The notes: a model not told the origin generated them from the letters alone. DNA of 64,000 bases from Gigaspora rosea (GCA_003550325.1 QKWP01001988.1:31218-95217), one strand, 5' to 3'. Counted from the stretch's first letter, positions 45,732-56,479 are shown. Program-made: numbers and translations.

Positions 45732-48700
45732 TCATAATGTTTCTTTAGGGTGGCAGTAGGGGGTTAGATGAGTATCTCCACCAGGGTCGAAAATTCGAAC
45801 GGGAGACCAGCCGGTTAGTAAGTATTTGATCCATTGATTTAAACGATATATACTACTGTTACTAATACTCTTCTTTTTATCACTCCTTTTACACTCTACA
45901 ATTATGCCATTATTTTTATTACTTTTTCCATACTTATTATTATCCTTTCCAATTCTTACCTTTGATTCTTTAATTTGACTTTCAATCCTTGCACCATTAG
46001 TATTAGGTTCATACACAACTCCTGATTTTACACCATTTGAGCGAATGTCGATGCCAGGCTGCTAGTTATCCTCCAGGTCTTCATGGTCTTTTGTTTCAGA
46101 GCATTTGTCTTCGATAGGGTCCAAATCAAATACTATTTTTTTTTTCTTAACTGTAGCACTATTTTGAGAGCAATGGTAACAATTACCAACCATAAACGCT
46201 CCACTAGCGTTACCCAGTTTAACGGCCTTGTGATAATAAGCGGAGACCTTAGTTTTATCAAGTGTTTCTTCGGCAGGCTTCATCCTAAAGTCTCCTCTCC
46301 AACGATGAGCAAGAGTGTACATTTTAGCAGGCTTTTCAGTTTTAACCGGATCGATGTGGATGCCACAGCCATTAAGGTGATAACTTCTTTCTTTCAATTT
46401 ATTATCATCATTCCACTTGACCATTCTTCTAAATTGTCTTACTCTTTCTATCCACGAGTCACAGGCACGTTCTAAATTTTCTTTTCCAATTAACTTCTCA
46501 GTCTTACATATAATTCTTCGGTCTTTCTCATCTTCACCTTTTCCGAAAAACTTTACATCATCATTATCCGCTTTCAACTTAAATTTCCATTCATACGTTC
46601 TTCCTTGTTCGACTTCTTTAGTTCCAAGTCCGTTTCTAACAGGATCTCCAATCTCAGTGGAATTTTGATAACAAATGGACGACCAATGTTTTTCTCCTAT
46701 TCCATTTTGGTGGCTATAATCATGGTCACGTTTTCCCTTAGTACGATTTGTGTTTGTTGATTTTTGATGGCAATACACGAGTTCGGCATTATCCTCTATC
46801 TTATTAACATTTATGGGGTAATCATTTTCAGATTCGGGTCTTTAGATCCGGACGACCAACCTTCCAAGACCTCAAGGTAATTGTTAATTAAAATTTTCAA
46901 AACTATCCTTAAGTCTAATTTGACATCTCTTTCTTCTAGGACTTCCTCTTTAGTTATTAACTTAGTGCCATCGTTTTCCTCCGACGATTCTGGGACGTAA
47001 TACAATTCAAGAGCTTCGATTACTGTTGATAAGCAAGATTTTTCTCGGCGGACCTCTTGAATTGGTACTTGAATATGCGAAGCTAAATATATAATTTCTT
47101 CTAACTCTGCTGATTTTGTAGCATCCTTTTCAACTCCAATTTTATCTTTGGATTCAATTTTAAATAACTTGTTTTCATTCTTTTCGACTTCCACTCGATC
47201 CATGTGATCATCTTTTTCAACTCTAATTTCTCTATCGTTATTTCGTGCAACAGCGATTACGTCCATATAGGAGTCATTACTCATATCGACAGATTCTTGG
47301 TAACAAGTGGATATTTCGGGTTTGTTTATTTTGACATCAATTCTTTTATTGTCACTTCTAATCTCACTTTCTTTTTCATAATAGGGTCGATTCGTATAGG
47401 TCCCGTCAGCAGTTCCAATCTCTGCGGATTTTTGACAATACGTAAATGTCTTGTCTTCATCTTTTACAAGGTCATTTACTTTCGAGGGTTCTTGAATAGT
47501 TTCTTTTTCTCTTTCGACCCCGGATTCTTCCATAAGGTAATCGTCGATTAGATCTAGGACAAGGTCATCGAATTCCAACTCAGGTAATTGGCTATCCTGG
47601 AGGCCTTCAAGGTCTTTCGTTTCGGAGCGGTCATCTTGTATAGGATTCAACTTCAACATGGATACGGTCTTTTCTTCAACTAATTTTGAATACCAATCGC
47701 GTACTTCGTTAGCATCACCTTTAAAATCGGCTGGTGCTTTCTTCTTATCCTTGCTGAGGCAGGTTAGGTTTGGACTTTCGTTTACACTCTTTTCTTTATT
47801 TTTTTTATTTATTAACACTCTTGCATTCGTAAGTTCTATTTCTAAAATTTTATCCAGGTCTTCAAGAGATCTTTCGAAATCGGTATGGCAGCGGTTGCTT
47901 CTTTTTTCTTTCGATGGATTCTCTTTATCCTGCTTAGTTATACTCTTTAACTCGTTTACCTTCTTCATCCACAGCTCACAGGCTTTGTTTAGGTCTTTCG
48001 CAAAAAAATCGCTTCTTCCGAACGAATTATGTCGGTCAGGGGTCTCTTCGTCAAGAACCGGCCTAGGTCTACCATCCACAACTTCTTCAGAAAATTTTGC
48101 AGAGTGACTTGCTGCTTCCACGGGGTCTTGATAATACTGTAGGGTTCGACTTTCAATATTAGCTCCATTTGGATCAACTACCTCTGCCAATTTTGTTGTA
48201 TCATTTTCAACTTCAATTTTATCTTTTTCAACTCTAACTTCCCTATCGTTATTTCGTGCAACAGGGATTAGATCCGCATTATAACATCCGGAAGTATTAC
48301 TCATATCATCAGATCTTTGGAAACAGCCGGATGCTTCGGGGTCTTCCAGTCTGACATCTATTCCTTTACTTCGATTCCTTGTAGCTTCACTTTCTTTTTC
48401 AAGATAGAGGTCAACTGTACAGGTTCTATCAGCAGTTCCGATCTCTGCTGATTTTTGACAATACATAATTGTCTTGTCCCTAACCTTTACGATGTCACCT
48501 GCTTTCAAGGGTTCGGAGATATCTTCTTTCTCTCTTTCGTCCATAGATTCCTCCACAAGGTAATCGTCAATTAAATCCAGGATCAGGTCATCGCATGCCG
48601 ACTCAGACAATCGACTATTTGCATTGTTAATGATACTTTCCATTTCGTTAGTATCAACGCCATTTCAATGGCAACTTTCAGTGGCACGGGTTTCATACTG

Positions 48701-49467
48701 ATTAGTTTCTGCAGATTTTTGATAATACACTGATTCCTTATATATTTTATTTTCTTTTTTAGCTTTTCGACCTTGACGCATTTCCGGTATGAGGTCGTCA
48801 GGAGCTTTCAAGTACACATCGATGAGTTCGTCCAACTCACTTTCTGAGACACACCCTTGACTTGACATCAAATCCTTTGGTTTTTCTGGAACGTAATAAG
48901 TATCAGGGGCCTCGTTAATAGCTGTCCTTTTCTTCTGGGGCTCGACCGGGCGAACCTCCTTGGGGAGTACCGTAATACAGGCAGGAGGATATACGATTTC
49001 ATTTACTTCTTTCTTTTTTTCATTTCCTATTATATTTTCTAATACTTCTAATGTAAATTCTAGGGCTTTGGGAATATGCTTATCATTAAGGGCTTCCGGA
49101 AAACGTCAGTTTATTATTTCTTGGAAGACTTCGAATTGCTCCGCAGTAAGTGTTCTTATAACTTTTTATCCAAATTTTCCACTTCTGGACATTCAAGGAC
49201 GGAGTGCCTCTTTTTTCAGCACCAGGGGCACAAAGGTTTCTTGGACGGGCATTTCTGAATTCGCATTCTAGGAGCAGGCGGTGAGTATAGCTCTTATTCG
49301 GTTTGATAGGTGGTTTGGAAATATAGGTGCTGTGGATGGATTATAAAAGGCGTAGAAGGGGGTTTCCAGTCGTTACGGTTTAAGCATTGGATGTCTTGCT
49401 TTAAAGATTGGCGCGGTTTAGGTCGACTTAAGGTGTATACGGCTTGTGGTTGTTGAAGGAAAACCAT
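45732..49467 (-). pseudogene. Degenerate gag-like / Sel1-TPR-like polyprotein inside the LTR element
   Basis: Read from ATG at 49465-49467 (MVFLQQPQAVYTLSRPKPRQ), a gag-like zinc knuckle C-x2-C-x4-H-x4-C lies at 49189-49230 (CPWC then KKRHSVLEC, with TGA at 49216-49218 inside). Then EQFEVFQEIIN (TGA at 49106-49108) leads to a long repetitive part. That part has LILDLIDDYLVEE at about 48580 and LVLDLIDDYLMEE at about 47560, YCQKSAEIGTAD twice, CYQ(E/N)S and YYHKAVKLGNASGAFMVGNC. These resemble the Sel1 repeat pattern; FERSLEDLDKILEIELTNAR resembles a TPR. Two modules ending SETKD.E.L.D (47590 and 46070) show internal duplication. Lesions include stops near 49287, at 49216, 49106, 48665-48667 and 46062-46064 and frameshifts near 49165 and 46800. 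The longest intact part is 610 residues (46811-48643). Confidence 0.65.
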
Positions 49468-49559
49468 GGGATGTTATGGGATAATGTGTAATTCGTTCGA
49501 TTAATTTTATTTAATGAAGGTCGAGTGGTTAGTTTCAAATCCACACAATCGGCACCAAA

Positions 49560-50202
49560 TGTAACGGTTGAATTGGGAGAGCGGTAAAACAATATAGACA
49601 ATAGTGCCAATTTAAAGCTCCAACTGATTACGGGGTGAGATATAAAGCGATATTAAAGGAGAGTTTATATGATGATAAGGGGTCAATATAAAGGTGTTAA
49701 ATATATAATAATCACGACACGGGTTCTATTCGAAGTTCAAAGGTAACTTAATCACGTGAACAATTTAAAAGAATAAACTAAACTCGTCACACAGAATTCG
49801 AGTTATAATAAGCCAATACAAAGTTACAAGTCAATTCAGTCCGTCGAATTGAGTCTCGCAAGGTTTATTAAGGTTAAAGTCAAATTCAAAAGATAAGGGT
49901 TTTACTTTTATTTATTGCATTGTTTAAATTGAACGTGGAACTTATTATTGAGCTTTATTGAATTTGAAGGGTTTATATACATTTTAATTAATTACAGCGT
50001 ATGCGCTGCATCTACCTTGTTTACGCTGTATCTACCGCGTTTACGTTGTATCTACTGCGTTTACGTGGTATCTACCGCGTTTACGTTGTAGACCCGGTTT
50101 TCCCAACATCTAAGCCACTAAGCCTCATTACGCTATTTGTATACATGATTTAAAATATTTACAATATATAAAAAAATTAATATATAAAAATAATTCGTCA
50201 CA
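49560..50202 (-). repeat. LTR at the 5' end of the element (643 bp)
   Basis: Nearly identical to the left LTR. Differences include CTCCAACTGATT versus CTCCAACCGATT and AAGGGGTCAATA versus AAGGATCAATA. The 20-bp TCTACCGCGTTTACGTTGTA unit occurs about five times at 50008-50092. In element orientation it starts TGTGACGAATT. Confidence 0.9.
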
Positions 50203-50206
50203 CTAT

Positions 50207-50585
50207 ATATGTGTACGTGTTTTGCCAAAAATTCTATATATAACATATACTGTATAAACATATAGAGTAATCAAAGGTTACTTACCATTTTAAAAAATGC
50301 CGCTCGTGGGTAGAAAAAAAGTTTATTTATGGATTCAAAATAGCGCAATCGAAATAGCACATAGATCCCCGCTATTTCGAATGTCGTATTTAAAGCTTTA
50401 CAGTTAAATTTTAGCTCTGTCACAAATCTCTTCCCGTTAAATCGTTATACATTCATGACGCTATTTTTAGTTGCAGGGTCACATGTTAATGAAAGATATA
50501 CTAATACTATAAACTTTTAATTATCAAAGATAAACCAGCAAGATTTTAGATATTAATTTTAGTGATCTTTCAATTCAATATAAAT
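50207..50585. other. Gene-free stretch right of the LTR element
   Basis: No frame or repeat could be supported. Confidence 0.4.
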
Positions 50586-50736
50586 GCAGTCAAACCTCTA
50601 AACGCAATGTTTAAGAACCAGATTTTAGATAGTTTACATTTCATAAACAATAAGAATAATTACATTTATAGTCTAGTTTATGTTTGACCTGTCAAAGGTT
50701 GCATTTAGAAGGGTTGTATTTAAAGAGGTCTGACTG
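50586..50736. mobile_element. 151-bp mariner/pogo-like MITE (CAGTCAAACCTCT ends)
   Basis: The left end is CAGTCAAACCTCTAAACGCA; the reverse complement of the right end is CAGTCAGACCTCTTTAAATA. CAGT...ACCTCT ends are common in Tc1/mariner-pogo elements. The expected TA duplication is not visible, so the assignment rests on the ends alone. Confidence 0.65.
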
Positions 50737-51099
50737 TGGTAGGAATTAAAAAAAAAAAAAAATACAATATCTGCATACTATTGAAAAAACTTTGGCGTAT
50801 GTAGGTGTAAGAATAACTTTCTTACTGATAAATGAACCTTTAATGCTTTAATGAAGTGATGAAAGTGTTGATTTATCTAAAATGAATATTCCTAAATATG
50901 AAATCAAAATACATATATAGTGCAGTATATCCAAAAATATAATTTACTCTTTTAAATCTTTTACCTATAAACTTTCAAAACATTTATATCTTACTTCTTC
51001 TAATTTTAATATTTTAATTGAATCGTGTAAATTGAAAGTTAATGCTGCTGAGTTATCGTATCGCAAGATAAATGAAAGAGCATAAATTGACAAAGTTAC

Positions 51100-52214
51100 A
51101 AAGTTTGTGGATCCATTAATTGGTACTCAAAATGGTATTATACAGTATCACTTTATTATTCGATTTCTGTTATTATGAACATTACTATTGCTGAAGCTCC
51201 ACTACTCTATCTAAACATTATATGGAAAGAGGGTCATGTATTTCCAAATTCATGTCTTCCTTATGGCATTGTGAAGTATGTTTCGATGTTGACGATATAA
51301 AGGATAATCAAGCTGAGTAATATAATGATAATAATAACTTTTGAAATGAATGAATTATCCAATTATTTCTTTATTCTAGACTTTAGTTCTTGATAAAATA
51401 AGTATATTGTTAATGAAAGTATTACCGAATAAGTCGTAATATTTATGTTTAAACATAGATTTACATGTTAGCGGAACAGGAGGTAAAATATAGCTTTTTT
51501 ATATTATAAACTTAATATGTTGACCTTTATACTTCCGTTTTGGTTTCCACAGTTACTATTTTGATTCGATTCTCATCGATTACATTCACTTATTCCATAT
51601 TGTTTGTTAAAAGGTGAACCAAGGTATGATGTGGTTTCACAATTTCCATTAAGTTCCACCTCATTGTACACGATCTCTCTTCGTCATTTGAGCATTTCGA
51701 AGTCGGTTATTCTAAATTCGGATAAAAAGATGTAATATCACTATTAAATTAACAGTTGCTAGAAGAACTGGTGTTCATAAGTATACGTTTATAAAATAAT
51801 AATAATAATAAAAATAATAAAGCATTTGTGCTGTAAGATTTAAGTCATATATTGACACAAGGTGGAAGATAGATAATTAACCGTTAATAATTATGTATTC
51901 ATAAGTTCGTATACTCATCAATATATTCATTCACTTTTTTCTGTTCTCGATCAAAATAGTTCAAGTTGCAGAGGTTGTTAGATATATTCTGTTTCTCCTC
52001 CCATATAACAGGATGGGCCATTATTCTGGAGGATGGAATGAAGGTTCAAAATATATTGTGTATTTTTCTTCTCAATTTAATAAAAATGCCAGCTCCTTTT
52101 TGTACATATTGGAAGAGCTTTATAACGTCCTTTCTGAGTTCATTTAACTTATCTTTTGATGCACCTGCTATTGGCGCTGTTCTTGGATTTGATTTTGATA
52201 GTAATATGAGGTAA
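51100..52214 (+). pseudogene. Decayed GH92 (alpha-1,2-mannosidase-like) gene
   Basis: In order on the plus strand: FVDPLIGTQNG (51103-51135), GHVFPNSCLPYGIVKY (51232-51279), FDVDDIKDNQA (51282-51314), DLHVSGTGG (51458-51483), ITIKLTVARRTGVHKYTF (51737-51790), MGHYSGGWNEGSKYIVYFSS (52013 on) and DAPAIGAVLGFDFDSNM (about 52157-52210). This order and the words DP.IGT, GHVFP...PYG, SGTGG and RTG.H.YTF are those of glycoside hydrolase family 92. Blocks lie in different frames with intron-like spacers (for example GTATTATACAG...AAAG at 51136-51229). The C-terminal catalytic half is missing. Either several introns plus frameshifts, or plain decay; not translatable as it stands. Confidence 0.7.
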
Positions 52215-52420
52215 TATGGATGAAAGTGGGTGTGAAAAAGAATTTTTGATTTATTTTAATAAGGAGTTTCAGAATTAAAAAAAAATGTTTTTCAGAAATA
52301 AATAATTTAAAAAATCTTATTTGTGTATCAAAATTTTGAAATCAGAAAATGAAATGGGAGTGTTTAGAGACTCCCATTTGACGAAATAAGTAGAAAATTT
52401 TTATTATACAGATCAAAAAC

Positions 52421-52919
52421 CATATCGGCGGATCGGCGTAACATGTCGGCTCGACCAATCATGATCGAGGATTATCAAAAAAATTTTACGCGAAAATTTA
52501 TTACAAAGCGAATTTTCACAAAAACGGCATTTTTAACCAGCTTTGTATTTATAATTAAGTACGTAGAAAATTACGAAATTCATGTATTTAATTATAAGCC
52601 AAAAGTATATTAAAAAGGCCATTTTTTTGAAAATTAGCTTCCGAATTTACCCTTGATAGTTACCAACCCATTTCTCAATGCCCAACCCATCCTAAAACAC
52701 CTGAATATTTCAACAAACGATAAAAGTACTTCTTTCTACAGCTTAGCATAGCTCTTTTATTAAGTTTTATTGGTTTTTTAGCTTGTCTAGGCGTCAAAAA
52801 GGCTCTTTTGTTAGTTGTAACAAGTACTTCGTTTGTTAGTTTTTCAACGTTACTTAGGAGCAAATTTTTGTGTAACAGTTTATCGAACAAAGACCAAATT
52901 ACGCCGATCCGCTGATATG
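52421..52919 (-). mobile_element. 499-bp TIR element with conserved peptide, copy 2
   Basis: The left end is CATATCGGCGGATCGGCGTA; the reverse complement of the right end is CATATCAGCGGATCGGCGTA. It aligns with 11300-12003 along most of its length, but lacks the MITE inserted there. It encodes the same basic peptide on the minus strand. Confidence 0.85.
52675..52890 (-). pseudogene. Conserved peptide, element relic copy 2
   Basis: The frame reads LLLSNVEKLTNEVLVTTNKR then AFLTPRQAKKPIKLNKRAML and KKYFYRLLKYSGVLGWVGH. It matches the peptide at 11712-11948 in frame through the basic core KKPIKLNKR and the FY.LLKY motif. The C-terminus differs because of an indel near 52690. It is probably part of a larger lost transposase; family unknown. 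Confidence 0.4.
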
Positions 52920-52949
52920 CTATTTAATAATAAATAATAAAATTTTCGC

Positions 52950-53060
52950 ACAAGTTATTTACTGAACTTTCGCTCAAAAATTACTTACTGAACCTTTGCT
53001 CAAATTACTTATTAAACCTTTGCTCAAGTTATTTTTTTTATATAATTTACTGAACCTTAG
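52950..53060. repeat. Tandem repeat TTACTGAACCTTTGCTCAAA
   Basis: Four units of 26-30 bp follow one another; the last is interrupted by a T-run. The right neighbour (53200-53265) ends TTAACCCCGTGACA, resembling an LTR terminus (TGTCACGGG on the other strand). A partial minus-strand LTR may therefore lie at about 53030-53265, but no second end was found. Confidence 0.6.
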
Positions 53061-53337
53061 TATGTAAAGGGTATAAAATAATAACTGTAAAAGAGAAGAG
53101 CAAGGGGTCTTCAGAATACTTCCACGCAAATACATACTTAACAAGAGAAAATAAAAATACTCAAACCATTGTTATAAAAGTAAACAAGCGAGCGTTCTTA
53201 ATATCTGTGTCTAGCTAGATTTTCGGTGCTGTATTATTAGTATCGCTTAACCCCGTGACACTAAGTATCATTAAAACACATGGGAAATTTATCTGTAACT
53301 CTGTTACAGGACCAGTCAAAAAAACATGCAGATGAAT

Positions 53338-53513
53338 AAATATCATAAGGTTTAATTAATAAGATATATTAGCAATGAATATAAAGTCTACACATGTATT
53401 TTTAGAATAAAGTTTACATAGCAACAAATATCATAAGGTTTAACTAGTAAGATATCTTAGCAATGAATATAAAGTTTACACATTTATTTTTAGAATAAAG
53501 TTTACATAGCAAT
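53338..53513. repeat. Two-copy tandem repeat, period 88 bp
   Basis: AAATATCATAAGGTTTAA, then TTAGCAATGAATATAAAGT and TTTTTAGAATAAAGTTTACA, occur at 53338-53425 and again at 53426-53513 with five or six differences. Confidence 0.9.
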
Positions 53514-53682
53514 GACTATGGAATCAGAAGTCAATTAAACTTAATGGAATAACACGAATCAAATAAAATTTTTTTGACAGTGCGTATATGGGGTCTGTGC
53601 CTTGAAAATGACCCTACGGCACTAGAAATTTTTTTTGAGTAAATAGTGAATAAAGATTGTGTAACCAAAACAACCCAAATTT

Positions 53683-53831
53683 GGAGGTCGACTAAAGCGG
53701 AGTTAATTCAATATATGATCGACACACTGCATAAATTACATTATTGATATCTATATAACCTTCTAACAATAATTGCATCAAAAAGGTAACCCTAACCCTA
53801 ACCAAATTTCACTCCGCTTTAGCCGACCTCC
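53683..53831. mobile_element. 149-bp MITE with telomere-like core (nested, left)
   Basis: The ends are GGAGGTCGACTAAAGCGGAG and, on the other strand, GGAGGTCGGCTAAAGCGGAG. AAATTT flanks it (53677-53682 and 53832-53837). TAACCCTAACCCTAACC lies at 53787-53803. The GGTCG.CTAAAGC terminus is shared with the right-hand neighbour and the elements at 19268 and 34979. Confidence 0.8.
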
Positions 53832-53837
53832 AAATTT

Positions 53838-54122
53838 GGGGTACGTCTAAAGCCGTGTGCGGTCATGTGTTTTTGACTTTTTGATTAGGGTTAGGGTAAG
53901 AGTTATTCTGGGGTCAGAGTTGGAATGTTCTATAGAGTAAAATTGCCTCCCCGACATTTTTTGTTAATACCCCAAGGTAGGTTTAGATGCTCGTTTTTTG
54001 TATTTTGGACGTTTTTCACTTTTTTTCCCTTTATTTTCTTCGTCGGGCTGATCCGTGTCGATCAAAACAAGCAATTTTATTGGCTCTATGTCACGTGATG
54101 CAAACGGCTTTAGACGACCCCC
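53838..54122 (-). mobile_element. 285-bp MITE of the CGGGAAGGCAATTTTAC family (nested, right)
   Basis: The left end is GGGGTACGTCTAAAGCCGTG; the reverse complement of the right end is GGGGGTCGTCTAAAGCCGTT. AAATTT flanks both sides (53832-53837 and 54123-54128). In the reverse direction it contains GATCAGCCCGACGAAG, AACCTACCTTGGGGTATTAA and ATGTCGGGGAGGCAATTTTA, in the same order as the copy at 19268-19497. TTAGGGTTAGGG lies at 53885-53896. Confidence 0.85.
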
Positions 54123-54750
54123 AAATTTGACTTTCCGCTAATTTTAGATATGATCTTCGCAAATCTTTTTTGTTATTGGATAAACCCGTTCAAAATTGAT
54201 GGTAAAATATTTATCCGCTATGTCGATCATTTCTATTCTATATTTAAAAATTCTTCCGGATTCCATAACTCATTTTTAATATTAAGTTAACCGGTTATAA
54301 TATTTGCACGAAATGAACTTTGTGTTTCATAAATTAAGATTTAACAAAAATCTCAATTTTGGTTTGGGGGCCTCGGAACCCTATTTTCAAGGCACAGACC
54401 CCATATATTACTGTAGCGCATATGGCGAGATAAGTTTTTTTGACGAAATATTTTCCGTTTACAGTAGTACGTAGCAGATTACGAGTGAAGACTGAACCAA
54501 TAAAAAAGGAGATTTGTAATCAGGAATTCAAACAATGCGGTTATTAATAAAAAAGATGAATAAGGTGTATAACTAAATAAGTAATACATGATACAAATAA
54601 GTAATAATGGATTATGGCTGTATAAGACATTCTAAATGACACGAAAATAGAAAAATGAAAAACGAGATGATGTTAAATTACGGTAGCAACTATGTGTAAA
54701 AAATGATATTCTTTTAAAATTATGTGTGAAATAGTTGATTTTTATTTATT

Positions 54751-54964
54751 GTGGCGGCTTATGCTGAAATTGGCTTATGCTGAAATCCGGATCTCTATTA
54801 AATCTATAATACCTACTAAAATCCACATATACTCTTTTACTGTATTAATAACCCTAACCTTAAACCCTAACCAAACTATAAAAAAAAAACACCCCTGAAA
54901 AAGCCATCTAAAATTTTATAATTTCATAATAAAATAACTTAAAATTTTCAGCATAAGCTGCCAC
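54751..54964. mobile_element. 214-bp MITE with telomere-like core
   Basis: The left end is GTGGCGGCTTATGCTGAAAT; the reverse complement of the right end is GTGGCAGCTTATGCTGAAAA. ATTTATT is repeated at both flanks (54744-54750 and 54965-54971). Inside is TAACCCTAACCTTAAACCCT then AACC (54848-54872). The left arm has a second GGCTTATGCTGAAAT. There is no coding capacity. Confidence 0.8.
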
Positions 54965-54971
54965 ATTTATT

Positions 54972-56479
54972 TTTTAACAACCATTCTTCGCGTAAAGTAC
55001 GTAATAAATCATTTGCGAAAAAATTTATTGTGCAATTATCGGTTTAAATTTAATATTTAAACATACTTGATCATTCATGTGATAAATGCTTTGTTTTGAG
55101 AGCTGTTAAACAAAAAAGAACTGATAACTGATGGTCATAATAATACTCATATACTGTAATGAGCACCTACTAAAAAAAATGTTATTCGCACAACATTTAT
55201 CTTTTTTTTTTTAAGAAATAAAATTAATCGTATAGCGAAACTTTAACCTGTTTTTAGAAAAAGTTTATATAAGTACAGTATATATTAAGGTTTAAACTAT
55301 GATTCGTGCAATAAATTTTTTAAACCAATTATTTTAAATAATTTTGATATTAAAGAAAAAAATTTATTACTTGAATGATTTAAAAATGTTTGTCATACGA
55401 ATGATTTTTTTAAACCATTTTGTTTTTTGTTCTTCGAATAGATAATATATATATATTTTTAAAAAAAAAAAAAAAGGTCATTAGCAAATGATACTTTTAA
55501 GCATTATTTAAGAAAATGTTTTTAAGAAGTTCGTTTATGCGAATGACTTATTTAAACACAAATAATTTTTTATAAAAATTTACCGAATAAAATTTACGCA
55601 AGCTTCGTTTGATGAGTGACATTTTTGCATCAATTCTTTTTTTTTTAAAAAAAAAGCAAACAAAATGATAATGTTGCCAAAGGGAAATCTTGAAATCTTT
55701 TTAGATATATTTTTCCTTTGTATCATTCAAATTATGTAGTTATTACATTATATAAATGAAGTTTTTACTGTAAAATGTTCATTATGAAATACAGAAATTG
55801 CGTGGGCATGGAATAAATGAGCCTAATTATATTGCTTAACCAATTTCAGCTCATTTCTTTCGTCTTATAATTAATAAAGCTTCATGTAAAATCAATTTGT
55901 ATAATAAAGGATATATTTAATGGTAAGTTTCACAAAGAAATTTTCAATTAATTATAGAATTTTTTTTTTTTGTTGTTGAAAAGAAAAAAGGTTCTTTTCC
56001 GAATTTACGTTTTATCTGGTCTTGAAGTGTGATTGTTAAAATCATGAGGGAATAATTTTGTAGAAGCCGAGTATAAAATATTTCCCGTCAACAGCCAGAA
56101 AGTGATAATCAGAAATAAATAATAAAAGCAATAGAACTTTAATTTTCACTAAGATAACTGATATCTTTTTATTGGCTACTTATATTTAAACGGAATAGAT
56201 TCCGTGCTATTGCAAAAAAATATTTTCTTTTATGGAAATGAAACGGATTACTAATTTAAGCTAGTCACGAGTTCACAAATTTCTTTGTTTTTTTTTATTA
56301 AAAGCATCTATAACGAGATACAGTTACATTATCGATAAGACTAACTTACAAATAATTTCATTGCCTGTGTAAATAATTGTATATGTACGCATATATGTGC
56401 ATACTTTACAGATAACGTAATATGATAAGAAATATATGAACATACGTATATGCGTAAGCACTGTACATATCAGATATTA
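54972..56479. other. Gene-free AT-rich stretch
   Basis: Long A and T runs and no protein-like frame on either strand. No inverted or tandem repeat of note was seen. Confidence 0.45.

Larger units (their letters stand above)
44958..50202 (-). mobile_element. Complete 5.2-kb non-autonomous LTR retrotransposon, TSD CTAT
   Basis: Two LTRs (44958-45577 and 49560-50202) begin and end with inverted TGT.AC/GT.ACA termini, and the target CTAT is duplicated (44954-44957, 50203-50206). Orientation is minus. Next to the right-hand LTR, read leftward, TTTGGTGCCGATTGTG is a primer-binding-site-like sequence. The other LTR is preceded by AAGGGGAGGCAGA, a polypurine tract. The LTRs differ by scattered substitutions and by copy number of a 20-bp minisatellite, so insertion is fairly recent. 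The internal region (45578-49559) encodes one degenerate long frame without recognisable protease, reverse transcriptase, RNase H or integrase. It therefore depends on an autonomous partner, as TR-GAG/LARD-type elements do. Confidence 0.9.
53578..54413. mobile_element. Outer TIR element containing two nested MITEs
   Basis: The left end is CAGTGCGTATATGGGGTCTG then TGCCTTGAAAAT; the reverse complement of the right end is CAGTAATATATGGGGTCTGT then GCCTTGAAAAT. Two MITEs (53683-53831 and 53838-54122) lie inside, so the original element was about 390 bp. CAGT ends suggest a mariner-like origin; no clear TA duplication. Confidence 0.75.

Noticed and set aside
46083..46668. Plus-strand frames of 83-130 codons over the LTR element interior
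   Set aside because: They are shadows of the long minus-strand frame, with Phe/Ser-rich composition typical of antisense to Glu/Lys-rich coding.
53030..53265. Second solo LTR ending CCCCGTGACA
   Set aside because: Only one terminus is convincing; no start, TSD or paired end was found, so it is mentioned only as a possibility under the neighbouring repeat.
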